IMG/VR virus record: IMGVR_UViG_3300028592_000023
Span: 1 to 47,487 of that record
Reading direction: 5' to 3' (one strand)
Origin: a virus
DNA length: 47,487 bases
A model generated the notes under the pieces. The model ran no database searches. It was not told the DNA's origin and saw only the letters and a program-made list of their open reading frames with translations. The translations under genes and the position numbers were made by a program. Below are positions 15,864 through 24,366 of this stretch, piece by piece. Each line of letters starts with the position of its first letter. The stretch's first letter is position 1.

Positions 15864-16921
15864 GCCCGGTCCGGGAGCGCTACTTCAACGGGTCCGAGTG
15901 GACCGGCTGGCCCGTGCCTGTCGGCTGGCTCGACCCGTGGGCCGGTGGCGACAACATCGGCATCCTCGAGCCCATCGGTCAGGGCGAGGTCGGTGCCTTC
16001 GGGCAGACGACCCGCAACGTCGGTGCCGGGCTGTACGAGGACCGAGCGTTCCCGACCGAGGAGCTCGTCGTGCAGACGGGCGTCACGTACAACGCGACGA
16101 ACAAGCGCTTCACGATCTCGGTGCCGATCCACAACATGGTCATCCGTGGCTTCGTCACGCTCACCGCGACCGGCGAGCTGTGGAACTGCCACGTCGCCGG
16201 GCCGACGACCGAGTACACCGGGGGCTACCTGGCGATGGTCGAGGGCCCGTCCAGCGGCACCGCGCTCGGCAAGGTCTACTGGACGACCATCGCGCCCATC
16301 GTCGCCAGCGCGTACTACGACGGTGTCGGCCGCGGCATCGAGATCTGGTACAGCGACATCTACGAGACCTGCGACGGCGTGCGCGGCTACCACACCAACG
16401 CTGCCGGGGCGCGCATCCACTCGCACGCCTGCGACTACCACCACTCGACGCAGTTCCGGCCGGACTACGCCAACGGCACCGGCCGGCCGGAGACGCACAA
16501 CGACACCGGCGTGCAGTGCCAGGGCAACATCGGCACCGACGACGACATCTCGTTCGACGGCTGCCGCGTGAACGCCCGCCACTCGCTGAGCAAGGGCACG
16601 CTGCCCCCGACTCGCACGCAGATCGCGGCGCTGATGCTCACGCCGCAGTCGGGCGTCGGCCTCGCCGTGCACATGCGGTTCGACGACGGCTGGCTGTACG
16701 GCGGCATGTACTGCGTCAACGCTGGCGGCAACAACCTCGGCGACTACGGCGGCAGCTCGCTCACGATCCGGAACACGCGCTTCGAGCGGCCCGGCACCGA
16801 CATGTTCGGTGACGGCCGCGCGCCGGACCGTGCGCTGGCCGTCGACTCCAGCCTGACGCTCGTGCACTCTGGCAACACGTACATCGACAACGGCGCGCCT
16901 GTCGTGCCTCAGCTCTCCTAG
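15860..16921 (+). CDS. Probable beta-helix tail spike
   Basis: This 353-residue protein begins with VRERYFNGSEWTG, a tail-fibre attachment type of motif, and continues as short beta-strand repeats with Asn/Gly turns (NMVIRGFVTLTATGELWNCHV, SLTIRNTRF, LTLVHSGNTYIDN), typical of right-handed parallel beta-helix spikes of the pectate-lyase fold. Such proteins bind or degrade surface polysaccharide. Asp and His are frequent (YHHSTQFRPDY, GTDDDISFDG), so an enzymatic groove is possible, but no catalytic triad can be named. The GTG start overlaps the previous stop (GTGA). Confidence 0.6.
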   Translation: MSPVRERYFNGSEWTGWPVPVGWLDPWAGGDNIGILEPIGQGEVGAFGQTTRNVGAGLYEDRAFPTEELVVQTGVTYNATNKRFTISVPIHNMVIRGFVTLTATGELWNCHVAGPTTEYTGGYLAMVEGPSSGTALGKVYWTTIAPIVASAYYDGVGRGIEIWYSDIYETCDGVRGYHTNAAGARIHSHACDYHHSTQFRPDYANGTGRPETHNDTGVQCQGNIGTDDDISFDGCRVNARHSLSKGTLPPTRTQIAALMLTPQSGVGLAVHMRFDDGWLYGGMYCVNAGGNNLGDYGGSSLTIRNTRFERPGTDMFGDGRAPDRALAVDSSLTLVHSGNTYIDNGAPVVPQLS

Positions 16922-16929
16922 GAGGACGC

Positions 16930-17931
16930 GTGACCACCTTCGACTGGGTCTCCGGGGTCCAGCTCGCTGCGCTCTCCGTGGGCGCGAACGTCACCACCGC
17001 GAACGTGTGCCCGACGCCGATCTCCGGCTTCTCGTGCGCCATCGTCACCAGTGGTGGCGGCACCGCGAGCAAGGACGCCAGCGGCAAGCTGCTGCTCAAG
17101 CACAACACCTCCGGCGTCGCGCGCTTCGAGGGCACGCTCGCCTCGCCGACGGCGATGTGCTCCATGCTCATCAAGCTCTCGCTGCCGACCGCGAACCCGG
17201 CGACGAACAGCCGCATCCTCGAGGTCATGGACAACCAGGGCTCGCCGGGCTCGAAGCTGCGCGTCGACCACCTGACGTCGGGTGCGGGCAACCTCTACAA
17301 CGCGAGCAACGGGTCGATCTTCACCACGAGCGGCGCGGGCGCGGACCTGAGCGGCGACCTCTACGTCCACGTCGGCGCGCAGACGGACACCGCCACGACC
17401 GGCAAGTACCGCATGAACGTCTACGACAACGCGTACTCGCTCATCGGTGGGACGACGTACAGCGTGGACAACGCGAACGTCGGTCTCGTGGCGAACCTCA
17501 TGCGCGTGCTGCGAGTCGGCCGGATCAACACGATCACCGACACCGGCGACCTGCTGATCGACTACATCCGGTTCAGCGACAGCCAGATCACTCCGCTGTC
17601 CCCGCTCGCGGCGCCGCCGACCCTCGTGATCGACACGCCCGAGGGTCCGTTCTACATGTACAAGGCGAACACGAGCTCGACGCCGGGCAGCGGCGGGGCG
17701 CTCACGTACTCGGTCGCGCACATCTCCGGACCGAACAACCTCGCCAGCGTGAAGGAGCCGGTCGACGGCTGGTTCTTCATCAAGCAGGGGACGGCGACGT
17801 CGGTGTACCGCATCACCGTGAGCGAGGGCGGCAACGACGCCTTCCAGGACGTCACCGTGCCCGCCATCGAGACGGCGCTCCCGACGGGCGCCGTGCGCGA
17901 GCGCGTGCACAACGGCATCGGCTGGGTGTAG
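16930..17931 (+). CDS. Tail protein with jelly-roll (LamG-like) domain and Ig-like end
   Basis: The 333-residue product has an N-terminal region of about 215 residues with strand-rich, Gly/Ser/Thr-rich character like a concanavalin/LamG jelly roll, then a Pro-rich joint (PLSPLAAPP) and an approximately 85-residue Ig-like end. It closes with VRERVHNGIGWV, resembling the opening of the neighbouring spike. Its GTG start follows TAGGAGG, where the stop codon of the previous gene doubles as the ribosome binding site. Carbohydrate binding on the tail is the likely role, by architecture only. Confidence 0.55.
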   Translation: MTTFDWVSGVQLAALSVGANVTTANVCPTPISGFSCAIVTSGGGTASKDASGKLLLKHNTSGVARFEGTLASPTAMCSMLIKLSLPTANPATNSRILEVMDNQGSPGSKLRVDHLTSGAGNLYNASNGSIFTTSGAGADLSGDLYVHVGAQTDTATTGKYRMNVYDNAYSLIGGTTYSVDNANVGLVANLMRVLRVGRINTITDTGDLLIDYIRFSDSQITPLSPLAAPPTLVIDTPEGPFYMYKANTSSTPGSGGALTYSVAHISGPNNLASVKEPVDGWFFIKQGTATSVYRITVSEGGNDAFQDVTVPAIETALPTGAVRERVHNGIGWV

Positions 17932-17939
17932 GAGGAACC

Positions 17940-18947
17940 GTGGCTCAGCTCTCGAACGTCCCCGCAGCGGACACGTACCTGCGCGTCGAGGCGCGCAAGT
18001 CGTTCCCGCTCGGCGTGCACATCTACGACCCGAACGGTGCCGTCGTCGACCTCACCAGCTGCACGCTCACCATCGTGGCGAAGCCGGTGCCGATCAACGA
18101 CGACAGCGACACGGCGAACATCCTCGCGCCCGACCACGTGGCGAACATCCCGGTGCCGACCGGTGGGTACGCGATCTTCAACATCCAGGCCGCGACGCTC
18201 GACGTCGAGCCCGGCGAGTACCCGTTCGCCATCGTGCTCATCTCCAGCGACGGGATCTCGACGATCCTCGTCAAGGGCACGCTGCAGATCGAGCAGAACA
18301 CCGAGTGGACCTCGGTCAACTCGATCTACTCCTACGCCAACCCGACGTCGTCGCTGTCGATCTACCTGCGCGAGCAGCAGTCGATCAACGTCGCCGTCGG
18401 AGGGACGCCGCCGCCGGGGATGAACTTCGTGCGCGACGACGTGATGGCAGCCATCGAGGGCTTCGACCCGGACTCCGTTGCGTACATTCCGGCGGGTGGC
18501 TTCCCGGGCTACGTGCTCACGAAGGTGAACCAGGAGGACTACGCCTTCGAGTGGCGGCCGGTCGGCAACGGGCAGTTCTCGCTCGACGCCACCGGCCAGC
18601 CGAACGGCTTCGTCCCGGTCGCGCTCGGCGACGGCACGTGGGTCTGGGACGCCATCGGCATCGACGCGACCGGTGTGCCTGCCGGCCAGGCACCTGTCGC
18701 CAACGGAGACAACACGTGGAGCTGGGCGGAGGTCAGCCAGGACAAGCCGGACTGGAACGCGATCCCCGGCAGCGACGCCGAGATCCTCAACAAGCCGACG
18801 CTGGGCACCATCGCGGAAGACGACAAGGGCGACTACTACGCGAGCGACACACTCGTCTCGGCGATGGAGGGCGTCGTCTTCCAGACCACGATCCCGACTG
18901 CGACCGTCGACAACGTCGGCGTCATCTACTTCGTCTACACGCCGTAG
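17940..18947 (+). CDS. Tail fibre with BppU-type Ig-like N-terminus
   Basis: The 335-residue product begins with an Ig-like module (about residues 5-120; GVHIYDPNGAVVDLTSCTLT ... EYPFAIVLISSDG), the fold of upper-baseplate and fibre-anchor proteins. The C-terminal half has fibre-shaft repeats: two related LDATGQPNGFVPVALGDGTW / IDATGVPAGQAPVANGDNTW units, then WNAIPGSDAEILNKPTLGTIA. The paired units suggest an internal duplication. GTG 17940 is chosen because it follows TAGGAGGAA; the open frame extends much further upstream, but only as an out-of-frame reading of the previous gene. Confidence 0.6.
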   Translation: MAQLSNVPAADTYLRVEARKSFPLGVHIYDPNGAVVDLTSCTLTIVAKPVPINDDSDTANILAPDHVANIPVPTGGYAIFNIQAATLDVEPGEYPFAIVLISSDGISTILVKGTLQIEQNTEWTSVNSIYSYANPTSSLSIYLREQQSINVAVGGTPPPGMNFVRDDVMAAIEGFDPDSVAYIPAGGFPGYVLTKVNQEDYAFEWRPVGNGQFSLDATGQPNGFVPVALGDGTWVWDAIGIDATGVPAGQAPVANGDNTWSWAEVSQDKPDWNAIPGSDAEILNKPTLGTIAEDDKGDYYASDTLVSAMEGVVFQTTIPTATVDNVGVIYFVYTP

Positions 18948-18957
18948 GAGGTGACGC

Positions 18958-20337
18958 ATGGGGTGGAGCAACGTCGGCAACGGGAACTCGCAGGTTCTCC
19001 TGGAGATCCAGGTCGTGAACGCCGACTACAACACGTACTGGCTGCGCGCCGTCATCTACCTCACGTGCCTGCGTACCGTCGACTCGAACAACAACTGCAC
19101 CGTCGGTACCCACTGGCCCGGCCGTTCCGGCACGCTGGCGCTCAACGGTGCGTACAGTCATGCGCCGGTCTGGTACCAGGACATCGCCGTCGCGCGCATT
19201 CGCGGCGCGGTCAACAACGTCGGCGTGCACATGGACTGGTCCGGAGTCGAGTACTGGGGCACGACCCTCAGTGCGACCGCCAGCTTCGACGTGCCGCCGC
19301 AGGTGACCGAGCCCGACCCCGGTGTCTGCACGGCGTTCGCTGCGAGCTCGACCTCGCTCACCGCCTACATCTCGTCCGCGGGCTCCGAGAACGGCGCGTC
19401 CGCCATCGACTGCGAGTTCCACCTGTACGCCAACGGTCCGGCCGGCGGAGGCGGCACGCACGTCGCCACCATCGGCGGCGCGGGAGCGGGCGTCGGCTAC
19501 GGCGGTGGCACGTTCACCGGGCTCACGCCGGGAGGGCTCTACTACGCCTACGGCCGCACGCGCAACGCGATCGGCTGGAGCGCCTGGGACATCTCGGACG
19601 CCGTCGTCCTGCCCGCGAACCCGCCGACGATCACCGACGCGTACTACGCCGGGAACATCACCCGTGACTCGGCGACGATCTACAACTACGTGCTGTCGAA
19701 CACGGGCGGCGCGGCCCCGAACAACGCGCGCGTCGAGTACAACACGGCGCCGAACTCGACCGGTTCGACGGTGAAGACCGCGGGCTCGTGGTCGCACGTC
19801 ACGCTGACGGGGCTCACGGACCTGACGACCTACTACTACCGCGTGGCTGCCGCGAACACAGCGGGCTGGGGCGCGTACGGTCCGTGGAAGAGCTTCACCA
19901 CGCTCGACGACACGCCGAACAGTGTGGCGACCCCGTCGTTCAGCTCGGTCACGGACACCGGCTTCACGGCGACGTGGACGGCACCGGCGATGAACGGTGC
20001 TTCGTTCATCGCCTACCGCTACGAGCTGTCGCTGACGTCGACGTTCACCACGCTCGTCACGAGCGGAACGACGACGAACCTCTCGCAGACGTTCTCCGGG
20101 CTCATCCCGGGGACGCGCTACTACTTCCGTGTGCGCGCCAACGCCACCCCGGCGAACGGCGGCTTCGGGACGAACAACCAGAAGACGACGGGCATCGCTC
20201 CGAACTCAGGGCTGCGCGTCTACTCGAACGTGCCTGGTGTCGGCATGCGACAGGGCACGCTCTACGCGAACGTCGGAGGTGTGATCCGTGAGCTTCGGCC
20301 GATGGTCAACATCGGCGGGACGATGCAGACGGAGTAG
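18958..20337 (+). CDS. Tail protein with three fibronectin type III domains
   Basis: The 459-residue product has a beta-rich head (residues 1-115), then three FN3-like domains at about 118-217, 222-316 and 322-412. They are recognised by repeated TGLTDLTTYYYRVAAAN, GLTPGGLYYAYGRTRN and GLIPGTRYYFRVRAN signatures. A short C-terminal piece (GTLYANVGGVIRELRPMVNI) resembles terminal modules of actinophage minor tail proteins. FN3 domains on virions usually help attach to surface glycans. The ATG at 18958 follows TAGGAGGTG. It is the last of the five-gene fibre group. Confidence 0.68.
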   Translation: MGWSNVGNGNSQVLLEIQVVNADYNTYWLRAVIYLTCLRTVDSNNNCTVGTHWPGRSGTLALNGAYSHAPVWYQDIAVARIRGAVNNVGVHMDWSGVEYWGTTLSATASFDVPPQVTEPDPGVCTAFAASSTSLTAYISSAGSENGASAIDCEFHLYANGPAGGGGTHVATIGGAGAGVGYGGGTFTGLTPGGLYYAYGRTRNAIGWSAWDISDAVVLPANPPTITDAYYAGNITRDSATIYNYVLSNTGGAAPNNARVEYNTAPNSTGSTVKTAGSWSHVTLTGLTDLTTYYYRVAAANTAGWGAYGPWKSFTTLDDTPNSVATPSFSSVTDTGFTATWTAPAMNGASFIAYRYELSLTSTFTTLVTSGTTTNLSQTFSGLIPGTRYYFRVRANATPANGGFGTNNQKTTGIAPNSGLRVYSNVPGVGMRQGTLYANVGGVIRELRPMVNIGGTMQTE

Positions 20338-20359
20338 TCCCCTGGCAGTCAGTTGTTCC

Positions 20360-20366
20360 CTACACT
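20360..20366 (+). promoter_or_regulatory. Candidate -10 element before the endolysin gene
   Basis: CTACACT lies in the 50-base gap between the last tail gene and the endolysin, 21 bases before the ATG. The same CTAC(A/G)CT heptamer appears in the gap before the second membrane protein (21835) and, on the other strand, before the gene starting at 33677. No convincing -35 hexamer was found. Confidence 0.35.
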
Positions 20367-20387
20367 CGTGTCAACCGAGGAGGAGTC

Positions 20388-21284
20388 ATGGTCCAGACCA
20401 AGCAGCAGCTCGTCACCAGCACGAAGCTCGTCTACGCGGGCAAGAACCCGCTGGACTACATCACGATCCACGAGACCGCGAACACGAAGACGGGGGCTGG
20501 CGCGCAGATGCACGCCAACCTCCAGTCGCGCGGCAACGTCCGGCAGGCCAGCTGGCAGTGGCAGGTCGACGACACGTGGGCGATCCAGTCCTTCCGCAAC
20601 GACCAGCGCTGCTGGCACGCGGGTGACGGCCGCGGCGCGGGGAACTACTCGAGCGTCGGCATCGAGATCTGCGTGAACCCGGACAGCGACTTCGTCGTCG
20701 CCGTCCAGAACGCGGCCTGGCTGACGCAGGTGCTCATGGCCGAGGGCGCCGTCCCGCTGGAGCGCGTCGTCCAGCACAACCACTGGTCCCGCAAGGACTG
20801 CCCGAACTTCCTGCGCGACGGGAGCAAGGGCATCACGTGGGGCGACTTCATCTCCCTCGTGCAGGGCGCGCCCGTGCCGACGCCGACGCCGGTGCCCACT
20901 CCTCCGCCCGCGCCGTCGCAGCGGCTCAAGGTCGACGGGGACTGGGGCAGCCTGACCACGGGCTGGCAGCAGAAGATCCTCGACACCCCGCAGGACGGGG
21001 TCATCAGCCACCAGTGGCGGGACAGCTCGAACGAGAACCTCTGGGCCGCGCAGTTCGACAAGACGAAGCTCGGCTCCACGCTCGGCCGTGCGATCCAGAC
21101 GCGGCTGCACGCGCTCGGCATCGACGTCGGCAACGTCGACGGGCTGCTCAACCGCAAGTCGATCACCGGCCTGCAGCGGTTCTACGGCACGCCGGCCGAC
21201 GGCTTCCTGTCCGACCCGTCGACGATGGTCAACGCCATGCAGGTCGAGATCAACAACGGCTCGTTCCTCGGCATCAAGGGCTGA
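20388..21284 (+). CDS. Endolysin: N-acetylmuramoyl-L-alanine amidase
   Basis: The 298-residue endolysin cleaves the amide bond between MurNAc and the peptide stem of peptidoglycan. Residues about 20-145 are an Amidase_2/PGRP domain: H28 (TIHETAN), H130/H132 (QHNHW) and C138 (RKDCPNF) are the probable zinc ligands, with HAGDG near 77-81. A Pro/Thr linker (about 160-176) leads to a C-terminal region (180-298) with peptidoglycan-binding-like repeats (VDGDWG, GNVDGLLN, PADGFL). No signal peptide is visible, so export needs a holin. It has a strong GAGGAGG ribosome binding site. Confidence 0.88.
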   Translation: MVQTKQQLVTSTKLVYAGKNPLDYITIHETANTKTGAGAQMHANLQSRGNVRQASWQWQVDDTWAIQSFRNDQRCWHAGDGRGAGNYSSVGIEICVNPDSDFVVAVQNAAWLTQVLMAEGAVPLERVVQHNHWSRKDCPNFLRDGSKGITWGDFISLVQGAPVPTPTPVPTPPPAPSQRLKVDGDWGSLTTGWQQKILDTPQDGVISHQWRDSSNENLWAAQFDKTKLGSTLGRAIQTRLHALGIDVGNVDGLLNRKSITGLQRFYGTPADGFLSDPSTMVNAMQVEINNGSFLGIKG

Positions 21285-21320
21285 TCTCCTCAGCCTTCCC
21301 CTCCCACTACAGGAGTTCCC

Positions 21321-21827
21321 GTGATCGTCGAACCGGTACCCGACGCCCCGTGGTGGGCCAACTTCATGCTCATCTTGACCGTCGTCGCGGTCGTGCCGAC
21401 CGTGACCGCGCTGGCCGCGAAGCGCCAGGCGAAGCGGGCGACGGTCGTGACGGAGGAGGCCCACGCGGAGACGTCCGAGAAGATGGACCGGGTGCTCCAC
21501 AACGTCGAGAACAGTCACTCGCGCGGGCTGCGCGACGACCTCGACGACAAGATCGGCAACGTCGTGAACGCCATCGAGGGCCTGCGTCGGGACCTCGGTG
21601 GCGTTCACAGTGAGCTGCGTGACGCGCGCGACGACATCGGCCATGTGCGCCGCGACGTCGACGGCATCCGTACCGAGGCCCGCCGTGACAGGCGGCGCAT
21701 CGGCAACGTCGAGCGCAACCTCACGACGGCGCTCGGCAAGGCCCAGGGGCTGCTCGAACTGCACCACCCTGGAGGCACGGATCTGCTGGCGGGCCTGGAG
21801 GAAGACCCGCCAGACGACCAGCTGTAG
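21321..21827 (+). CDS. Membrane-anchored coiled-coil protein, holin candidate
   Basis: The 168-residue product has one N-terminal membrane segment (about residues 12-32, WANFMLILTVVAVVPTVTAL), then KRQAKR and a long charged heptad-rich helix (about 45-140). Actinophage lysis cassettes often hold such proteins next to the endolysin, where they are annotated as holin or holin-like. It may equally be a regulator or spanin-like partner of the two-segment protein encoded next. Start GTG 21321 follows CAGGAG. Confidence 0.6.
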   Translation: MIVEPVPDAPWWANFMLILTVVAVVPTVTALAAKRQAKRATVVTEEAHAETSEKMDRVLHNVENSHSRGLRDDLDDKIGNVVNAIEGLRRDLGGVHSELRDARDDIGHVRRDVDGIRTEARRDRRRIGNVERNLTTALGKAQGLLELHHPGGTDLLAGLEEDPPDDQL

Positions 21828-21834
21828 CGTCCGC

Positions 21835-21841
21835 TACGCTG
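21835..21841 (+). promoter_or_regulatory. Candidate -10 element before the second membrane protein gene
   Basis: CTACGCT sits 23 bases before ATG 21865 and overlaps a GTAGCG-TC-CGCTAC palindrome (21825-21838). It matches the heptamers before the endolysin gene and before the leftward gene starting at 33677. Promoter activity is inferred from this repeated placement only. Confidence 0.35.
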
Positions 21842-21864
21842 GGCACGACTGACCAGGAGGCATC

Positions 21865-22161
21865 ATGGGCAACATCCTCGCCGAGCTCCTGCCGCGCACG
21901 ATGCGGCTCTGGCTCTACGTCATCGTCTTCTTCGTCCTGCTGGGCCTCGGTTCGTGGCAGGCGGCGGAGGGGGACTGGCTCGTCGCCGTCGTCGCGTTCC
22001 TCACTGCGCTGGCGCCGCTGCTGGCAGCGGGTAACGTGAACCCCGCGCCGGCGGCCCTGGAGACTGGGCCCGGCACGAATCCCCACGGGTCGTCGGCGAC
22101 CAACGTGCCCACGCAGCAGTCGAGCGTGGAGGACGAGTACCCGTACCGGACGTACGACTGA
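21865..22161 (+). CDS. Probable holin with two membrane segments
   Basis: The 98-residue protein has two predicted membrane segments (about 14-30 and 38-55) separated by a short AAEGDW turn, and a polar, Pro/Ser-rich C-terminal tail. Two transmembrane helices, small size and adjacency to an amidase fit a class II holin that opens the membrane to release the endolysin. ATG 21865 follows CAGGAGG. Its stop codon overlaps the next ATG by one base (TGATG). Confidence 0.65.
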   Translation: MGNILAELLPRTMRLWLYVIVFFVLLGLGSWQAAEGDWLVAVVAFLTALAPLLAAGNVNPAPAALETGPGTNPHGSSATNVPTQQSSVEDEYPYRTYD

Positions 22162-23150
22162 TGGTCGACACGAAGCCGAAGGAGCGGACAGGGATCGCAC
22201 GGTTCCTGTTCGGTCCCGGCACCTCCGAGCGCGCGCCGCAGGCTCCCACGGCCAGCGGCGCGCGCGCGGGCGTGACCGCCGTCAACCGGCCCGCCGCCAC
22301 CAAGGAGTCCATCCGGGCGTCGGCGGGCTCCGGCGCGCGTGCGGGCTCCGGCGCGGTCGGGCTGCAGCAGCGCATCGAGGCGGCCCCGTCCGCAGCCCCC
22401 AAGCCGAAGCGCGTCGAGTCGAAGCCGGACACCTCCGAGCGCGCCCAGCGCTGGGCCGCGGCGTACAACAAGGCGAACCGGCGTGAGCTCACGCAGGAGG
22501 AGTGGGACCGGCTCACCGAGCCGCAGCGCCAGCAGGTCCGGTTCAACGGCCAGCTGCTGCAGGCGTTCGACGCCGACGTCGCCGCGAACTCGAGCGAGCG
22601 CCGTGAGACCACCGGCCTGATCTCCCAGCTCGGTCTCGCGCCGACGCTGGAGAAGGACATCACCTCCGGGCTCGGCTGGGGCGTCGGGCCCGCCGTCACG
22701 TACGACGACCTGTTCAAGGCGCAGCCCACGCGCCCGCAGGCCAGCAACGTCGGCATGGACTCGATCACTCCCGAGGCGCTGCCGACCGCCCAGGTGCAGG
22801 CCGACGAGCGCAAGCAGAAGCTCGACACCATCTCGGCGAAGCTCGGCGAGTACCTCGCCAAGACCGCACCGGCCGAAGCGCAGGAAGCACTGGCTCCGGC
22901 TCTCGCGCGGGGCTCGGAGTACAAGTTCGCCACGCCGCAGGCGCAGGGCGACTACGAGGTCACCTTCTCATCGCTGCTCGACCGGAACCTGCTCAGCCAG
23001 GCTGCATGGAGCAACGTGGCGGAGGGCCTTCGCGCGGCAGGCTACGACCCCGAGGACTTCAAGGGCTACGTGCTCGACCGCATCAGGATGCTCCCGAACA
23101 TCGAGGGGCAGTCGTCGACTCAGGATCTCGCGTCCTGGTTCGGTTCGTAG
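22161..23150 (+). CDS. Virion protein of unknown function, probable internal protein
   Basis: I do not recognise the family. The 329-residue product has an Ala/Gly/Arg-rich, probably disordered N-terminus (residues 1-90), then a charged helical core (about 95-280) and a C-terminal segment containing WSNVAEGLRAAGYDPEDF. It lies between the lysis genes and the tail adaptor, where podoviruses often place ejected internal virion proteins. It starts by a one-base overlap with the holin candidate. Confidence 0.55.
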   Translation: MVDTKPKERTGIARFLFGPGTSERAPQAPTASGARAGVTAVNRPAATKESIRASAGSGARAGSGAVGLQQRIEAAPSAAPKPKRVESKPDTSERAQRWAAAYNKANRRELTQEEWDRLTEPQRQQVRFNGQLLQAFDADVAANSSERRETTGLISQLGLAPTLEKDITSGLGWGVGPAVTYDDLFKAQPTRPQASNVGMDSITPEALPTAQVQADERKQKLDTISAKLGEYLAKTAPAEAQEALAPALARGSEYKFATPQAQGDYEVTFSSLLDRNLLSQAAWSNVAEGLRAAGYDPEDFKGYVLDRIRMLPNIEGQSSTQDLASWFGS

Positions 23151-23159
23151 GAGGTCACG

Positions 23160-24365
23160 ATGGTCATGCTCATCGACGGTGTGCGTCGGGCGACGCCGAA
23201 GGCGAAGGACCCGGCGTCGATCCCGGGCACGCCCGAGCACACCGCGCGCGTCAACGCGGCGTGGGCCGCGCGCTACACCGGCGGCAAGTCGCCGGTCGTC
23301 ACGCCTCCGTCGACCGCCGCGAGCACCCCGGCCAGCGGGCGCACGTACGGTGCGACGAAGGCCGCCGGTGGTGGTGGCAGCGGCGCGGCCGGCGGTGGTG
23401 GTGGCAGCGGCAGCGGCGCGCTCAACGCGATGGCGCGCAGCGGTGCGAACCAGCAGAAGTCGGCGCTCCAGCAGGCGATCGACGCCGCGCTCGCGCAGAA
23501 GCAGACGAACCAGTCGAAGCTCGACTCGCTGCTCGGACTCGTCGGCGGCGGGCTGCAGCGCGGCCGCGACACCGCGCTGAGCGGCGTCGAGCGCGACCTC
23601 AAGACGCTGCTCGACCAGGCGTTCGCCCACTACGGCGAGCAGATCAGCGACCTCAACACCGGGCTGCGGGACAACGAGGCGTCCGAGGCCGACTCGTCCT
23701 TCGGGAACATGGCGAACCGCGCGCGCGAGCGGGGCGACCTCGTGACCGCCGCGCTCGCGCAGGGCGCTGGCGAGAGCGACGTGCTCAAGGCCCAGCTGCA
23801 GGCGCTGCGGAACTGGTCGGCGAACCAGGCCGAGATCAACCGTGGGTACTTCGACACGCTCACGTCGACGAACTCGGCGATCACCGACCTGAACACCGGC
23901 ACGAAGTCGGCGATCACCGGCTACGAGATGGACGCCAACCAGCGGCGCGGTGGCATCTGGAGCGACTTCCACTCCGGCATGGCCGACGCGTACACGCAGC
24001 TGGACAACCTCGCCACGAACAACTTCCTGCTCGACCAGGAGATCGCGGCGAACCAGCAGAACATCTCCGGCCAGGACGCGCTGCTCGCGCACATCGCCGC
24101 GGGCAAGAGCGCGGACACGTTCGTCGCGCCCGCGACGGCGGCCGGCTCGACCCGCGCGGGAGCGCCGTACACCGGCTACAGCCAGGAGGCCGCGCGCTGG
24201 GCGGGCGAGGCGTACCAGAGCCCCGGCGTGAGCCAGGCGACGCAGGCGTGGGAGGGCCAGGAGACGACCAGCACCCCGCTGGGCAACTCCCGGCTGCAGC
24301 CGCAGGCCGACGACGCCGGGCGCAAGCCGAAGAAGCCCGAGGGCGCGACGCTGAGGAAGTGGTGA
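23160..24365 (+). CDS. Virion protein with Gly-rich linker and long helical core
   Basis: The 401-residue product has a short N-terminus, a low-complexity Gly/Ser linker (about 66-85), a long Gln/Asn/Asp-rich helical region (about 95-320) and a Lys-rich tail ending in RKW. Composition and position suggest an internal/ejection protein or a helical tail component. No enzymatic motif is visible. ATG 23160 follows TAGGAGG formed by the previous stop codon. Confidence 0.55.
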   Translation: MVMLIDGVRRATPKAKDPASIPGTPEHTARVNAAWAARYTGGKSPVVTPPSTAASTPASGRTYGATKAAGGGGSGAAGGGGGSGSGALNAMARSGANQQKSALQQAIDAALAQKQTNQSKLDSLLGLVGGGLQRGRDTALSGVERDLKTLLDQAFAHYGEQISDLNTGLRDNEASEADSSFGNMANRARERGDLVTAALAQGAGESDVLKAQLQALRNWSANQAEINRGYFDTLTSTNSAITDLNTGTKSAITGYEMDANQRRGGIWSDFHSGMADAYTQLDNLATNNFLLDQEIAANQQNISGQDALLAHIAAGKSADTFVAPATAAGSTRAGAPYTGYSQEAARWAGEAYQSPGVSQATQAWEGQETTSTPLGNSRLQPQADDAGRKPKKPEGATLRKW

Positions 24366-24366
24366 G

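Noticed and set aside
18951-19667. Second frame of about 238 codons over the FN3 tail gene
   Set aside because: It is an Arg/His-rich shifted reading of the FN3 gene, whose three domain repeats and ribosome binding site are clear.
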